Positions 36,066 to 45,181 of a stretch of 64,000 nt of DNA are shown piece after piece. Within the stretch, counting starts at the first letter, position 1, and each line of letters starts with the position of its first letter. The DNA is taken from contig NZ_CP054051.1 of the NCBI RefSeq assembly GCF_013372265.1, forward strand, positions 1,686,587 to 1,750,586, read 5' to 3'. The translations under genes and the position numbers were made by a program. The stretch comes from Aliarcobacter cibarius (GTDB lineage: Bacteria > Campylobacterota > Campylobacteria > Campylobacterales > Arcobacteraceae). The notes beneath the pieces were generated by a model. That model worked only from the letters and a program-made list of their open reading frames with translations, searched no databases and was not told the DNA's origin.

Positions 36066-38681
36066 ATGAGCGACAAATATGAACCATCAAAAGTAGAAGA
36101 TAGTTTTTATAAAATTTGGGAAAGTAGAGGTTATTTTGAAATTGATGGAAATAAATCAATTCAAGAGCCAAACAAGAACTTTGCTATTATGATGCCACCA
36201 CCAAATGTAACAGGAAGTTTACATATTGGTCACGCACTTACTTTTACACTACAAGACATAATCACAAGATATAAAAGAATGGACGGTTTCAAAACTCTTT
36301 GGCAACCAGGAACTGACCATGCTGGAATTGCAACTCAAAATGTTGTAGAAAAACAACTTTTAAAAGAAGGTACTACAAAAGAAGAATTAGGAAGAGAAAA
36401 ATTCTTAGAAAGAGTTTGGAAATGGAAAGAGTTTAGTGGTGGAACTATAGTTCACCAAATGAGAAAACTAGGAGTTAGCCCTGCTTGGTCAAGAGAGCGA
36501 TTCACTATGGATGAAGGTTTAAAAGAAGCTGTAAAAGAAGCTTTTGTAAAACTTTATGATGAGGGAATGATTACTCAAAATAACTACATGGTAAACTGGT
36601 GTACTCATGATGGTGCACTAAGTGATATTGAAGTTGAACATGAAGAAGTAAATGGTAAATTTTATCATATGAACTATCACTTTGCAGATGGAAGTGGATT
36701 TGTAACAGTTGCTACAACAAGACCAGAAACATACTTTGGAGATACTGCTATCATGGTTCATCCAGATGATGAAAGATATGTAAGTATCGTAGGAAAAGAA
36801 GTAATTTTACCACTAACAAACCGAAAAATTAAAGTTATTACAGATTCTCATGTTGATATGGAATTCGGAACAGGTGTTGTAAAAGTAACACCCGCTCATG
36901 ATACAAATGACTATGAAGTTGGAAAAAGACATAATCTAGAGTTTATAAAATGCTTTGATGAAAAAGGTATTTTAAATGATTACTGTGGAGAATTTGCTGG
37001 AATTGAAAGATTAGAAGCAAGACCTATAATAGTTAAAAAACTTCAAGATGAAGGTTTTATCATAAAAATTGAAGACCATAATCATCAAGTTGGACATTGT
37101 TATAGATGTAAAAACATAGTTGAACCTTACATTTCAAAACAATGGTTTGTAAAAAAAGAAGTTGCTGCTGAATCTATTAGAAAAACTTACGAAGGTGAAG
37201 CTAAATTTCATCCAAGTCATTGGTTAAATTCATATAGAGCTTGGATGGATGAGTTAAGAGATTGGTGTATTTCTAGACAACTTTGGTGGGGACATAGAAT
37301 CCCAGTATTTTATTGTGATGATTGTAATCATCAATGGGCAACAAAAGAAGATGAACCAAAAGCTTGTCCAAAATGTGGAAAATCACATATTCATCAAGAC
37401 CCAGATGTTCTTGATACTTGGTTTAGTAGTGCTTTATGGGCATTTTCACCTCTTGGATGGGGTAATAATGGTCAAATGGAAAAAACATTTGGTACAAATG
37501 ATTTAAAAGATTTCTATCCAAATTCTCTTTTAATTACTGGATTTGATATTATGTTCTTCTGGGTTGCTAGAATGATGATGATGGGTGAGCACTTTATGGG
37601 AAGTTTACCATTTAAAGATATCTATATGCATGCTCTTGTACGTGATGAACATGGTGCAAAAATGTCTAAATCAAAAGGAAATGTTATTGATCCTCTTGAT
37701 ATGGTTGAAACACATAGTGCGGATATCATAAGATTTACATTAGCATATCTTGCAGTTCAGGGAAGAGATATTAAGCTAGGAGAAAAAAATTTAGAGCAGT
37801 TCAGAAATTTTACAAATAAACTTTACAATGCAAGTAATTTCTTAAGCTTAAATGTTGAAACTTTCCCTGATTTAAAAGATATAACTATTAATACACCATT
37901 AGGTCTATATATGCAAAGTAAACTTAGTCATGCAGTTAATGAAGTAAGAGATTCTCTAGATAGCTATAAGTTTAATGAAGCAGCAAGCACTCTTTATAGA
38001 TTTGTTTGGATGGAATTCTGCGATTGGGGAATTGAGTACTCAAAAGCTTCTAAAGATTCTATTGTAGAACTTGGAGCTATTTTTAAAGAAACATTAAAAA
38101 TGGTTAGTCCATTTATGCCATTTATTGCAGACTTTTTATATCATAAATTGTCAGGAACTACACTTGAAAATGCTGATTCTTTAATGATTATGAATTTCCC
38201 AAAAAACATCAAAAAAGATGAAAATATTGAAAATATGTTTGCCATTATTGAAGAAGCGATTATTGCTATTAGAAGAGCAAAAGTAATTATTGACATGGGT
38301 AATTCAAAAATTGCAAAAGCATATATAAAACTTGACTGTAAAATAGATGAAAATGTTGCAAAACCATTTATTGAAAAACTTGCTAAAGTTGAAGACATAG
38401 AATTCGTATCTTCTAAAGTTGAGAATAGTATTACAGATGTTTCAAATAACTTAGAAGTTTATCTTCCAACTAGTGAAATTGATATGAAACCAATCATTGA
38501 TAAACTTACAAAACAACAAGAAAAAACACAAAAAGAGTTTGATAAATTAAATGGTATGTTATCAAATGAAAGATTTGTTGCAAATGCTCCTGCAAATGTA
38601 ATAGAAGAAAATAAAAAAGCTTTAGAAGATGCTAGAGCAAAATTAGAAAAAATTGAAGCTGAATTAAAAAGTTTAAAATAG
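36066..38681 (+). CDS. valS: Valyl-tRNA synthetase
   Basis: Charges tRNA-Val. Class I signatures HIGH (SLHIGHALT, about residue 56) and KMSKS (AKMSKSKGN, about 535); editing domain between with TTRPETYFGDTA. A zinc-ribbon-like pair of CxxC motifs is near residues 415-440, also seen in other bacterial ValRS. The C-terminal coiled coil (about 800-871) is present. 871 aa. Single gene with a terminator at the stop. Confidence 0.98.
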   Translation: MSDKYEPSKVEDSFYKIWESRGYFEIDGNKSIQEPNKNFAIMMPPPNVTGSLHIGHALTFTLQDIITRYKRMDGFKTLWQPGTDHAGIATQNVVEKQLLKEGTTKEELGREKFLERVWKWKEFSGGTIVHQMRKLGVSPAWSRERFTMDEGLKEAVKEAFVKLYDEGMITQNNYMVNWCTHDGALSDIEVEHEEVNGKFYHMNYHFADGSGFVTVATTRPETYFGDTAIMVHPDDERYVSIVGKEVILPLTNRKIKVITDSHVDMEFGTGVVKVTPAHDTNDYEVGKRHNLEFIKCFDEKGILNDYCGEFAGIERLEARPIIVKKLQDEGFIIKIEDHNHQVGHCYRCKNIVEPYISKQWFVKKEVAAESIRKTYEGEAKFHPSHWLNSYRAWMDELRDWCISRQLWWGHRIPVFYCDDCNHQWATKEDEPKACPKCGKSHIHQDPDVLDTWFSSALWAFSPLGWGNNGQMEKTFGTNDLKDFYPNSLLITGFDIMFFWVARMMMMGEHFMGSLPFKDIYMHALVRDEHGAKMSKSKGNVIDPLDMVETHSADIIRFTLAYLAVQGRDIKLGEKNLEQFRNFTNKLYNASNFLSLNVETFPDLKDITINTPLGLYMQSKLSHAVNEVRDSLDSYKFNEAASTLYRFVWMEFCDWGIEYSKASKDSIVELGAIFKETLKMVSPFMPFIADFLYHKLSGTTLENADSLMIMNFPKNIKKDENIENMFAIIEEAIIAIRRAKVIIDMGNSKIAKAYIKLDCKIDENVAKPFIEKLAKVEDIEFVSSKVENSITDVSNNLEVYLPTSEIDMKPIIDKLTKQQEKTQKEFDKLNGMLSNERFVANAPANVIEENKKALEDARAKLEKIEAELKSLK

Positions 38682-38705
38682 AATCTTCCAATTAGGAAGA
38701 TTCTA
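38679..38705. terminator. Bidirectional terminator, valS / siroheme gene
   Basis: Perfect 11-base arms TAGAATCTTCC and complement, loop AATTA. The left arm starts with the valS stop codon TAG, and the right arm ends where the minus-strand gene's stop begins. Confidence 0.8.
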
Positions 38706-39281
38706 TCAAGAATCTTTACTCCATGATTTTATATAATCTTTAGCTTTTTTATCTAAAAACTCCATCCTTTCTCGTCCTTTTGGCATTGTAGTTCTTAAAG
38801 CTTTTACCTCTTTTAAAAAATCTTCAACACTGCTTGGAATTAAATTTTTTAGATACTCTTTAAAATTTTTAGCAAATGCAGGTGAACTTCCACTTGTAGA
38901 TATAGCAACTGTTAAATCACCTTTTTTTATATATGCAGGAAATATAAAATCACAATATTTTTGTAAATCTACACAATTACAAAGAGTATTATTATAATCT
39001 CTTGTTTCAAAATAAATACTCTCTTGTAATGAAAAATCATCAATTGCAGCGATAACTATATCAAACCCTTTTGCATCACCAATTTGATAATCTTTTTTAA
39101 AATACGTTAAAGAGTTCTCATCTATTAAAGCTTTAACTTTATCACTAAAATCTCTAGCAATTAAAGTGATATTTGAAGAAAAGTTCAAGAGATGTTCTAG
39201 CTTTTCTAAAGCGACATACCCTCCACCAACAATTAAGATACTTTTATCATCAAATTTTAAAAAAGCTGGAAAATATGCCAT
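38706..39281 (-). CDS. Precorrin-2 dehydrogenase / sirohydrochlorin ferrochelatase (Met8/CysG N-domain type)
   Basis: Oxidises precorrin-2 and may insert iron to make siroheme. NAD-binding motif SILIVGGGYVALEKLEHLL, then AAIDDFSLQESI, CDFIFPAYIKKGDLTVAISTSGSSPAFAK, the CysG/Met8 signature. I start at ATG 39281 (191 aa), which has AAAGGG five bases upstream; a frame open to 39356 adds 25 non-homologous residues. The other half of CysG, SUMT, is separately encoded at 21303. The PsiE-like gene lies upstream on the same strand. Confidence 0.9.
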   Translation of the reverse strand: MAYFPAFLKFDDKSILIVGGGYVALEKLEHLLNFSSNITLIARDFSDKVKALIDENSLTYFKKDYQIGDAKGFDIVIAAIDDFSLQESIYFETRDYNNTLCNCVDLQKYCDFIFPAYIKKGDLTVAISTSGSSPAFAKNFKEYLKNLIPSSVEDFLKEVKALRTTMPKGRERMEFLDKKAKDYIKSWSKDS

Positions 39282-39318
39282 AGAAACCCTTTTCACTTGA
39301 ACTTTGAACAAATTTTGA

Positions 39319-39840
39319 TTAAAAACCACCACCACTATTGTTTTTATTTTGTTCATTTTCTTTTAACCATTTTCTTTTTAAATTATGAATATAAATTATC
39401 AATATAAAGAAAATAGATGAAGTTATACCCAATGCAATTAACAAATCAGTTTCACTTGGTATAGTTTCAAGTAAAATCAATTTTCTTATAATTACAACAA
39501 ATGCTATTTCTAAAAATGTTAAAGAGTAATCAAATCCATTTTTTATAAAAAGAGTTTTTACTATTGCAATTACAATTAAAGTGAATAAACCATCAGTTAA
39601 AATAGTTTTAATAGATGTAAAATTTAAAGCACCCTGCTCTAAAGTAAAAGTTATAATTTTATGCCCTAAACTCAACAAACAAATTGCTAAATAAACAATC
39701 ATTATAATTATGAAAAAATATTTAAGCATATTAATAAATCTTAAAAGTATTGTATCTACTCTACTTTCTAAAACTTTATCAATATTATTTACTTTTATAA
39801 ATAATCTTTCAATAAAGCTCTTCTTTTCTGCCTCTTTCAT
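39319..39840 (-). CDS. PsiE-family-like inner-membrane protein
   Basis: Four hydrophobic helices: about 35-57, 75-100, 112-125 and 138-155. FTLIVIAIVKTLFIKNG and SLTFLEIAFVVIIRKLILLE resemble the phosphate-starvation-inducible PsiE family, whose function is unknown. The first 30 residues are charged and cytoplasmic; the C-terminus is basic then glycine-rich. 173 aa. It precedes the siroheme gene by 37 bases on the same strand. Family assignment is from pattern only. Confidence 0.6.
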   Translation of the reverse strand: MKEAEKKSFIERLFIKVNNIDKVLESRVDTILLRFINMLKYFFIIIMIVYLAICLLSLGHKIITFTLEQGALNFTSIKTILTDGLFTLIVIAIVKTLFIKNGFDYSLTFLEIAFVVIIRKLILLETIPSETDLLIALGITSSIFFILIIYIHNLKRKWLKENEQNKNNSGGGF

Positions 39841-39908
39841 TTTTAAAAATTCCTACTTTTTATTTTTGCGAATAGTATCACAAAAAAACATAAAAAGCAT
39901 GATATTTT

Positions 39909-40409
39909 TCAACAGTTAAGAAATTTTCCTAACAGTTTATTTTTTACAATATTTTTATAATTTTTAACACTTCCATGCATAGAAATATAAATATCATTTT
40001 GAATATTTGCATTTAAAAATCCAATTGCCATAGAAAAATTTAATGTTGCCTCAACTTTATTTATTGACATAGGCAGCATAGCTCCTACTAAAATAACTTT
40101 TTTATTTTTTATATGTTCATCTAAAAATAAAGCTGTTACATCCATAGTATCTGTTCCATGAATTACAATTATATTTTCACTTTCTGAATTATTTATAGTA
40201 TCTAATATAATTTTTCTATCATTTTCTGTCATATCTAGACTATCTTTTGAAATAATATTTTTAATCTCAAAATCAATGTTGTAACAAAAACTAATAACTT
40301 CTTCCAATGCTTTTGAATCTTTTGAAACTTCTAATTCTCCAGAAATAGGATTATATACTTTATTAAAAGTTCCTCCAGTATTTATAACTGTAATTTTAGA
40401 TTTTGTCAT
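39909..40409 (-). CDS. Asparaginase-domain protein, N-terminal domain only
   Basis: Keeps the catalytic residues of bacterial asparaginases: first threonine in NTGGTFNK, the HGTDTM pair, and a lysine before VILVGAM. But it stops after about 166 residues, where asparaginases continue with a C-terminal domain of about 120. No remnant of that domain is seen downstream (39841-39908 is 68 bases). The ATG at 40409 is preferred over 40445 because homology starts at MTKSKITVINTGGTF; it overlaps the aspA end by 14 bases. The coupling to aspA suggests a role with asparagine or aspartate. Confidence 0.8.
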   Translation of the reverse strand: MTKSKITVINTGGTFNKVYNPISGELEVSKDSKALEEVISFCYNIDFEIKNIISKDSLDMTENDRKIILDTINNSESENIIVIHGTDTMDVTALFLDEHIKNKKVILVGAMLPMSINKVEATLNFSMAIGFLNANIQNDIYISMHGSVKNYKNIVKNKLLGKFLNC

Positions 40410-41802
40410 AATTTTGCACCATATTTTTTGGTTGAAGCAATTCATCTAATTCTTCTTTTGAAAAAAGATTTTGTTCAAGTAAAATATCATAAACTCTTTT
40501 TCCAGATTTTAAAGCCTCTTTTGCAACTGCTGAACTTTTTTCATATCCTAAAATTGGATTTAATGAAGTTACTAATGTTGCAGAATTTAAAACATTATTC
40601 ATACAAATTTCAGGATTTGCTGTAATTCCTTTTATACATTTATCAGCTAAACTTTCAAAAGCTCTTCTCATCATATTTATAGAAATAAATAATTTATAAG
40701 CAATTATTGGTTCAAATACATTTAATTGAAGCTGTCCATGCTCACTTGCAATACTTATTGTTGTATCAGCACCAATTACTTCAAATGCAACTTGATTTAC
40801 AACCTCAGGCATAACAGGATTTACTTTTCCAGGCATGATTGAACTTCCTGGTTGCATTGGTGGAAGATTTATCTCATTTAATCCAGCACGAGGTCCAGAA
40901 CTTAAAAGTCTTAAATCATTACAAATTTTAGAAATTTTAATAGCTATAGATTTTAACATTGCAGAAATTTGAACAAAAGAACCAGTATCTTGAGTAGCTT
41001 CTATCATATCATTTGCTTTATAATAATCTGTACCCGTAACACATCTTAAATTCTTTATAACTCTCTCTTGATATTGGGGTTTTGTATTAATACCTGTTCC
41101 AATCGCTGTAGCTCCTAAATTTACCTCTTTTAATAAGTTTTGAGCTGTTGTAAGCCTAAAAATATCATCATCAATCATTGTTGCAAAAGTTTTGAACTCT
41201 TGACCTAATGTCATAGGAACAGCATCTTGAAGTTGCGTTCTTCCCATTTTTAAAATATCTTTAAATTCAAATGCTTTATTTTTGAAAGCATCTCTTAAAA
41301 TCTTAAGGCTATCTTGAAGTTTAAAAATCAATTCATAAAGTGTTATTTTAATAGCAGTTGGATAAGCATCGTTTGTTGATTGACTCATATTTACATGATT
41401 ATTTGGATGAATTATATTATATGAACCTTTTTTCTTACCTAAAATCTCTAAAGCAATATTTGCTATTACTTCATTAGCATTCATATTTGTAGAAGTTCCT
41501 GCTCCCCCTTGAATTGGATCAACTATAAACTGATCGTGATATTTTCCATCAATTATCATATCACAAGCTTCTACAATTGCATTTTTTTGAACTTCAGTTA
41601 AATCACCTAATTCAAAATTTGTTAAAGCACAAGCTTTTTTTACTTTTGCTAATGAGATTATAAAATTTGGGAATATTGAAATTTCAATTGTAGTAATATT
41701 GAAATTTTCTTTTGCTCTTAGTGTTTGTATACCATAATATTTATCATTTTCGATCTCTTTTTCACCTAAGAAATCTTTTTCAATTCTGTGTAAATTATCC
41801 AT
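40396..41802 (-). CDS. aspA: Aspartate ammonia-lyase (aspartase)
   Basis: Deaminates aspartate to fumarate, feeding fumarate respiration. Superfamily signature GSSIMPGKVNPVMPEV lies around residue 320; GAGTSTNMNANEVIANIALE and NHVNMSQSTNDAYPTA are the substrate-binding blocks. 468 aa is full length. It is upstream in an aspA-asparaginase pair. This organism group commonly uses amino acids as carbon source, which fits. Confidence 0.96.
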   Translation of the reverse strand: MDNLHRIEKDFLGEKEIENDKYYGIQTLRAKENFNITTIEISIFPNFIISLAKVKKACALTNFELGDLTEVQKNAIVEACDMIIDGKYHDQFIVDPIQGGAGTSTNMNANEVIANIALEILGKKKGSYNIIHPNNHVNMSQSTNDAYPTAIKITLYELIFKLQDSLKILRDAFKNKAFEFKDILKMGRTQLQDAVPMTLGQEFKTFATMIDDDIFRLTTAQNLLKEVNLGATAIGTGINTKPQYQERVIKNLRCVTGTDYYKANDMIEATQDTGSFVQISAMLKSIAIKISKICNDLRLLSSGPRAGLNEINLPPMQPGSSIMPGKVNPVMPEVVNQVAFEVIGADTTISIASEHGQLQLNVFEPIIAYKLFISINMMRRAFESLADKCIKGITANPEICMNNVLNSATLVTSLNPILGYEKSSAVAKEALKSGKRVYDILLEQNLFSKEELDELLQPKNMVQNYDKI

Positions 41803-41859
41803 ATAAATCCTTTAAAAATAATTTAAAGAAAGTATAGGACAATCCTACACAAAGAAAGC

Positions 41860-42561
41860 TTATCTATTTTTTATTAATTCATCAACAATTTTAATCAAAT
41901 AATTACTAGATATTTTTGCACTACTTTGTAAAAATTCATCAAAATCAAATCCTGCATCCATATTTGCACTATCACTAATTGCTCTTAAAATAAAAAATGG
42001 AATATTCAAAGCATCACAAACAACAGCAACACTTGCACCTTCCATTTCTAAAGCATCTGCCTTGAAAGTTTTTTCAATAAACTCTTTAGTAGTGTTTGAA
42101 TGAATAAACTGATCACCAGTAGCTATAGTTCCTTCAATTACTTTAAGATTTTCTTTCTCTGCAACTTTTTTAGCTAAAGCTAAAAGTTCTTTAGAACTCT
42201 CTACAAATACTTTTCCACCTGGAACAAAACCATAAGGATGTCCAAAAGCAGTAATATCTAAATCATGTTGACAAAGTTTAGTTGCAACAATTAAATCTCC
42301 AATATTCAGTGCTGGATTAATTGCGCCAGCAACACCAGAAAAAAGTAGAGTATCACAAGAAAATTTTTGAATAAGTGTACTAGCAGTTAAACTTGCAAAA
42401 ACTTTACCAATTTTTGAATGAGCTATTACAATATCTAAACCATTATATGTTAATTCATAATAGTTATTATCTGCATAATTTATAACTTTATAATCTTTGA
42501 AAAACTCTAAAAGAGGATCTATCTCTTCTTGCATAGCTCCCATGATTGCTAATTTAGTCAT
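41860..42561 (-). CDS. mtnN: MTA/SAH nucleosidase, probably also aminodeoxyfutalosine nucleosidase
   Basis: Cleaves adenine from methylthioadenosine and S-adenosylhomocysteine. GAMQEEIDPL, LFSGVAGAINPALNIGDL, ALEMEGASVA (catalytic/ribose Glu) and ISDSAN (catalytic Asp) are diagnostic. 233 aa. In Helicobacter and Campylobacter the same enzyme acts on 6-amino-6-deoxyfutalosine in menaquinone synthesis; that role is likely here but not visible in this window, which holds no other mqn gene. Overlaps fabD by 8 bases. Confidence 0.95.
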   Translation of the reverse strand: MTKLAIMGAMQEEIDPLLEFFKDYKVINYADNNYYELTYNGLDIVIAHSKIGKVFASLTASTLIQKFSCDTLLFSGVAGAINPALNIGDLIVATKLCQHDLDITAFGHPYGFVPGGKVFVESSKELLALAKKVAEKENLKVIEGTIATGDQFIHSNTTKEFIEKTFKADALEMEGASVAVVCDALNIPFFILRAISDSANMDAGFDFDEFLQSSAKISSNYLIKIVDELIKNR

Positions 42562-43483
42562 TTAATGCCTCTAATGTTTCATTTAATGTTTTGATATCAG
42601 ATACATTTAATGTTGGTTTATCAGTAATCTTTTTATTTAAACCTTTTAATACCGCACCTTGACCAAATTCAATAAACAAATCAACTTTATCTTCAAATGC
42701 TTTTATTGATTGCTTATATTTTACAGGTTTAACTAATTGAGATGCAAGAAGTTCAACAGCTTCATCTTTAGTAGAATAATTACTCGCACTAACATTTGAA
42801 ATAACATTAGAAAACTCTTCATTTAAAAATTCAATTAAATATGGTTTTAAATTTTCTACAGCACTTTCAAGTAATTCACAATGAGAAGCTACACTCATAT
42901 CAAGTACTAAAGCTCTTTTTGCACCGGCTGTTTTAAAAGTATCAACAAGAGACTCTAAATCTGCTTTAAGACCTGCAAGTACAAGTTGTCCATCCATATT
43001 ATAATTAGCTGGCCAAACTTTTAAACCTTTCTCTCTTTGTTCTTTACAAATAGTTTCAACTTTTTCATCATCTATTCCTACTAAAGCCATCATTCCAGCA
43101 CCAGCTCCACTACAAGCTTCTTGCATAAAAGTTCCTCTTTTATTTACAAGTTCTATTGCATCTAGATAATCAATTGCTCCAGCAGCTATTAAAGCTGAAA
43201 ATTCACCTAATGAGTGACCTAAAACAAATTCTGGTTGAATACTACATTTTTCTTTAAAAATTGCAAGTGCAATTGAACTAACAAGTAATATTGCAGGTTG
43301 AGTAAACTCTGTTTTTCCTAAATTTTCATTTTCATCAAATAAAAGCTTTTCAAAATTTATATTTAATCTTTCACTAGCTTTTTTAATCATTCCTTTAGCA
43401 ATATCACTATTCTCAAAAAAATCTCTTCCCATACCAACTGCTTGGCTTCCTTGACCTGGAAAAATAAAAGCAACTTTTTTCAT
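42554..43483 (-). CDS. fabD: Malonyl-CoA:ACP transacylase
   Basis: Loads malonyl groups on acyl carrier protein for fatty-acid synthesis. N-terminal FPGQGSQAVGMG, active serine S91 in GHSLGEFSAL, and the catalytic histidine in VASHC. 309 aa. First of a two-gene unit with mtnN; a hairpin separates it from slyD upstream. Confidence 0.96.
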   Translation of the reverse strand: MKKVAFIFPGQGSQAVGMGRDFFENSDIAKGMIKKASERLNINFEKLLFDENENLGKTEFTQPAILLVSSIALAIFKEKCSIQPEFVLGHSLGEFSALIAAGAIDYLDAIELVNKRGTFMQEACSGAGAGMMALVGIDDEKVETICKEQREKGLKVWPANYNMDGQLVLAGLKADLESLVDTFKTAGAKRALVLDMSVASHCELLESAVENLKPYLIEFLNEEFSNVISNVSASNYSTKDEAVELLASQLVKPVKYKQSIKAFEDKVDLFIEFGQGAVLKGLNKKITDKPTLNVSDIKTLNETLEALND

Positions 43484-43511
43484 AATATATAACCTCTTTA
43501 TTTAAAATTAA

Positions 43512-43543
43512 ATTGCCCAAATGTATCACTACACTCGGGCAAT
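43512..43543 (-). terminator. Terminator after slyD
   Basis: 7-base arms ATTGCCC / GGGCAAT enclose an inner 4-base pair stem (TGTA/TACA); on minus it is followed by TTTAATTTT. It lies between slyD and fabD. Confidence 0.7.
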
Positions 43544-43572
43544 ATTCATAGTTTTTTAAAATTAGTAACTAA

Positions 43573-44181
43573 TTAGTGGCAACCACATCCACCTGTTCCA
43601 CATCCTCCACCGTGAGAATGTCCATGGTCATGATCATCATGATCACTTCCACATCCACCTGTTCCACATCCTCCACCATGAGAGTGGCTTCCTCCACCAC
43701 AACATCCACCACCCATAGCAGCAAATCCACCTACAACACCTGTTTGTGCTTCTTCTTCAGTTGCATCTCTTAAACTAAGGATAGAAACTGTAAACATTAA
43801 AGTTCTACCTGCCATTGGATGATTGTAATCAATTGTAACTTCTTTATCATCAAAAGATTTAACAACTACTTGAATTGTTTCTCCATGTTCACCCGAACCA
43901 TAAAGAGACATACCTTCAACCAATTCAATACCTGCAAATTGTTCTTTTGGTAAAGTTTGAACTGCTTCAACATTATACTCACCATATGCATCTTTTGGCT
44001 CAACTAAAACATCTGCTTCTTCATTTGCTGACATTTCAACTAATTTATCCTCAAGACCTTTAATGATTTGTCCTTTACCCGAAACAAATTCTAAAGGTGC
44101 TTGTCCAACATTAGTATCAAGTTGTTCACCAGTTTTAGCATCTTTTAATGTATATTCTATTCCAATTACTTTGTTTGACAT
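43573..44181 (-). CDS. slyD: FKBP-type peptidyl-prolyl isomerase SlyD with His/Cys-rich metal-binding tail
   Basis: Prolyl isomerase and chaperone, also a nickel carrier for hydrogenase/urease maturation in other bacteria. FKBP core about 1-148 with an inserted chaperone flap (LVEPKDAYGEY to VEGMSLYGS). Residues 151-202 are nearly all Gly, His, Cys and Asp, with two copies of SHGGGCGTGGCG separated by a DHDDHDHGH run. At DNA level the copies are 36/38 identical, indicating a recent duplication. Single gene downstream of ybgF. Confidence 0.95.
   Translation of the reverse strand: MSNKVIGIEYTLKDAKTGEQLDTNVGQAPLEFVSGKGQIIKGLEDKLVEMSANEEADVLVEPKDAYGEYNVEAVQTLPKEQFAGIELVEGMSLYGSGEHGETIQVVVKSFDDKEVTIDYNHPMAGRTLMFTVSILSLRDATEEEAQTGVVGGFAAMGGGCCGGGSHSHGGGCGTGGCGSDHDDHDHGHSHGGGCGTGGCGCH
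43583..43686. repeat. Direct repeat within slyD tail
   Basis: Bases 43583-43620 and 43649-43686 (38 bases each) differ at only two positions. They encode the duplicated Cys/His/Gly module of SlyD. Confidence 0.9.
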
Positions 44182-44203
44182 TTTAATTCCTTAATTATAA
44201 TAT

Positions 44204-45178
44204 TTATTTTATTTTAGATAATCTATTTTTTGCGTCTTTCGCTTCAGAACTATTAGGATAAAGATCTATCAAAGTTCCATAGAAATTTTTTGCATTATCT
44301 TTGTCTTTTATGTTCTCAAATGAAATACCACTGTGCAATAATAATTTTGGCATATAAGCTGCTTTATCATTCAACATAGCAGATTTTTTAAAATGATTTA
44401 TTGCAACATCATATTTTTTTCTCATATACCAAACTTCAGCTAAATAAAAATTATTCTCAGCTGGTTTATAATTTATATCAACAAGTTTTTGATATTTTTT
44501 AAGTGAAGCATCATAATTCTTTGAATCAAAATCTTTTTTAGCATCCGTCATCAATTTAGCTTTATCTTCAGCAGTTTTAGGATTTATATCAATTGAAGAA
44601 TCAGTTTCAACTTCAACTTTTGTATCTTTTTTATCACTAGATTTTGTAGGAGTTACTGCTTGCGTTTTAACGCCTAATGACTTTTTTAAAGCTTCAAACT
44701 CCTCTCTTGTAATAAATTGATTCATATTTTTCTCTAATTCTGTAGATGAAACATATTCTGAATTAATTTTATTTACAAGTGCAGTAAGTTTTGTAACTGA
44801 AGCTTTCAAGTTATTTACAGTTGCAGCTAAATCAGCATCACCCGATTGATTTGATGAAGTTCCTGAATCCATATCTAAAGATGAAGAATTAACTCTACTT
44901 ATTAAATCATCAACTTTTTTACTTGTTGCATTTAATCTTTTAGAATCACCCTCAGATGTAGATTCTAAACCTTCTAATCTGTTATTTATAGAGTCAACAA
45001 GACTTTTTAAATCACCAACTTTAGAAGATAAATCACTTATATTTGATTGATTTTTCATTATATGTTTTTCAGTAGAACTAAGTCCATATGATGAAGAATT
45101 AGAATTTCCGTAAACTGAAACTTCTTCAGCTACGGAAATAGAAGATACTACTAATAATGATAGAAAGTATTTTGTCAT
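44204..45178 (-). CDS. ybgF: Tol-Pal-associated periplasmic TPR protein (YbgF/CpoB)
   Basis: Coordinates outer-membrane constriction with peptidoglycan synthesis at division in E. coli. Signal peptide about 1-17, a coiled coil from about 35-125 (ISDLSSKVGDLKSLVDSINNRLE), a linker rich in T, S and K, and TPR repeats from about 205 (AKKDFDSKNYDASLKKYQKL; AEVWYMRKKYDVAINHFKK; GISFENIKDKDNAKNFYGTLIDLYPNS). 324 aa. Three bases after pal, last of the tol-pal cluster. Confidence 0.88.
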   Translation of the reverse strand: MTKYFLSLLVVSSISVAEEVSVYGNSNSSSYGLSSTEKHIMKNQSNISDLSSKVGDLKSLVDSINNRLEGLESTSEGDSKRLNATSKKVDDLISRVNSSSLDMDSGTSSNQSGDADLAATVNNLKASVTKLTALVNKINSEYVSSTELEKNMNQFITREEFEALKKSLGVKTQAVTPTKSSDKKDTKVEVETDSSIDINPKTAEDKAKLMTDAKKDFDSKNYDASLKKYQKLVDINYKPAENNFYLAEVWYMRKKYDVAINHFKKSAMLNDKAAYMPKLLLHSGISFENIKDKDNAKNFYGTLIDLYPNSSEAKDAKNRLSKIK

Positions 45179-45181
45179 AAA

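Noticed and set aside
39282-39356. N-terminal extension of the siroheme gene
   Set aside because: No similarity to Met8/CysG; ATG 39281 has a good ribosome site.
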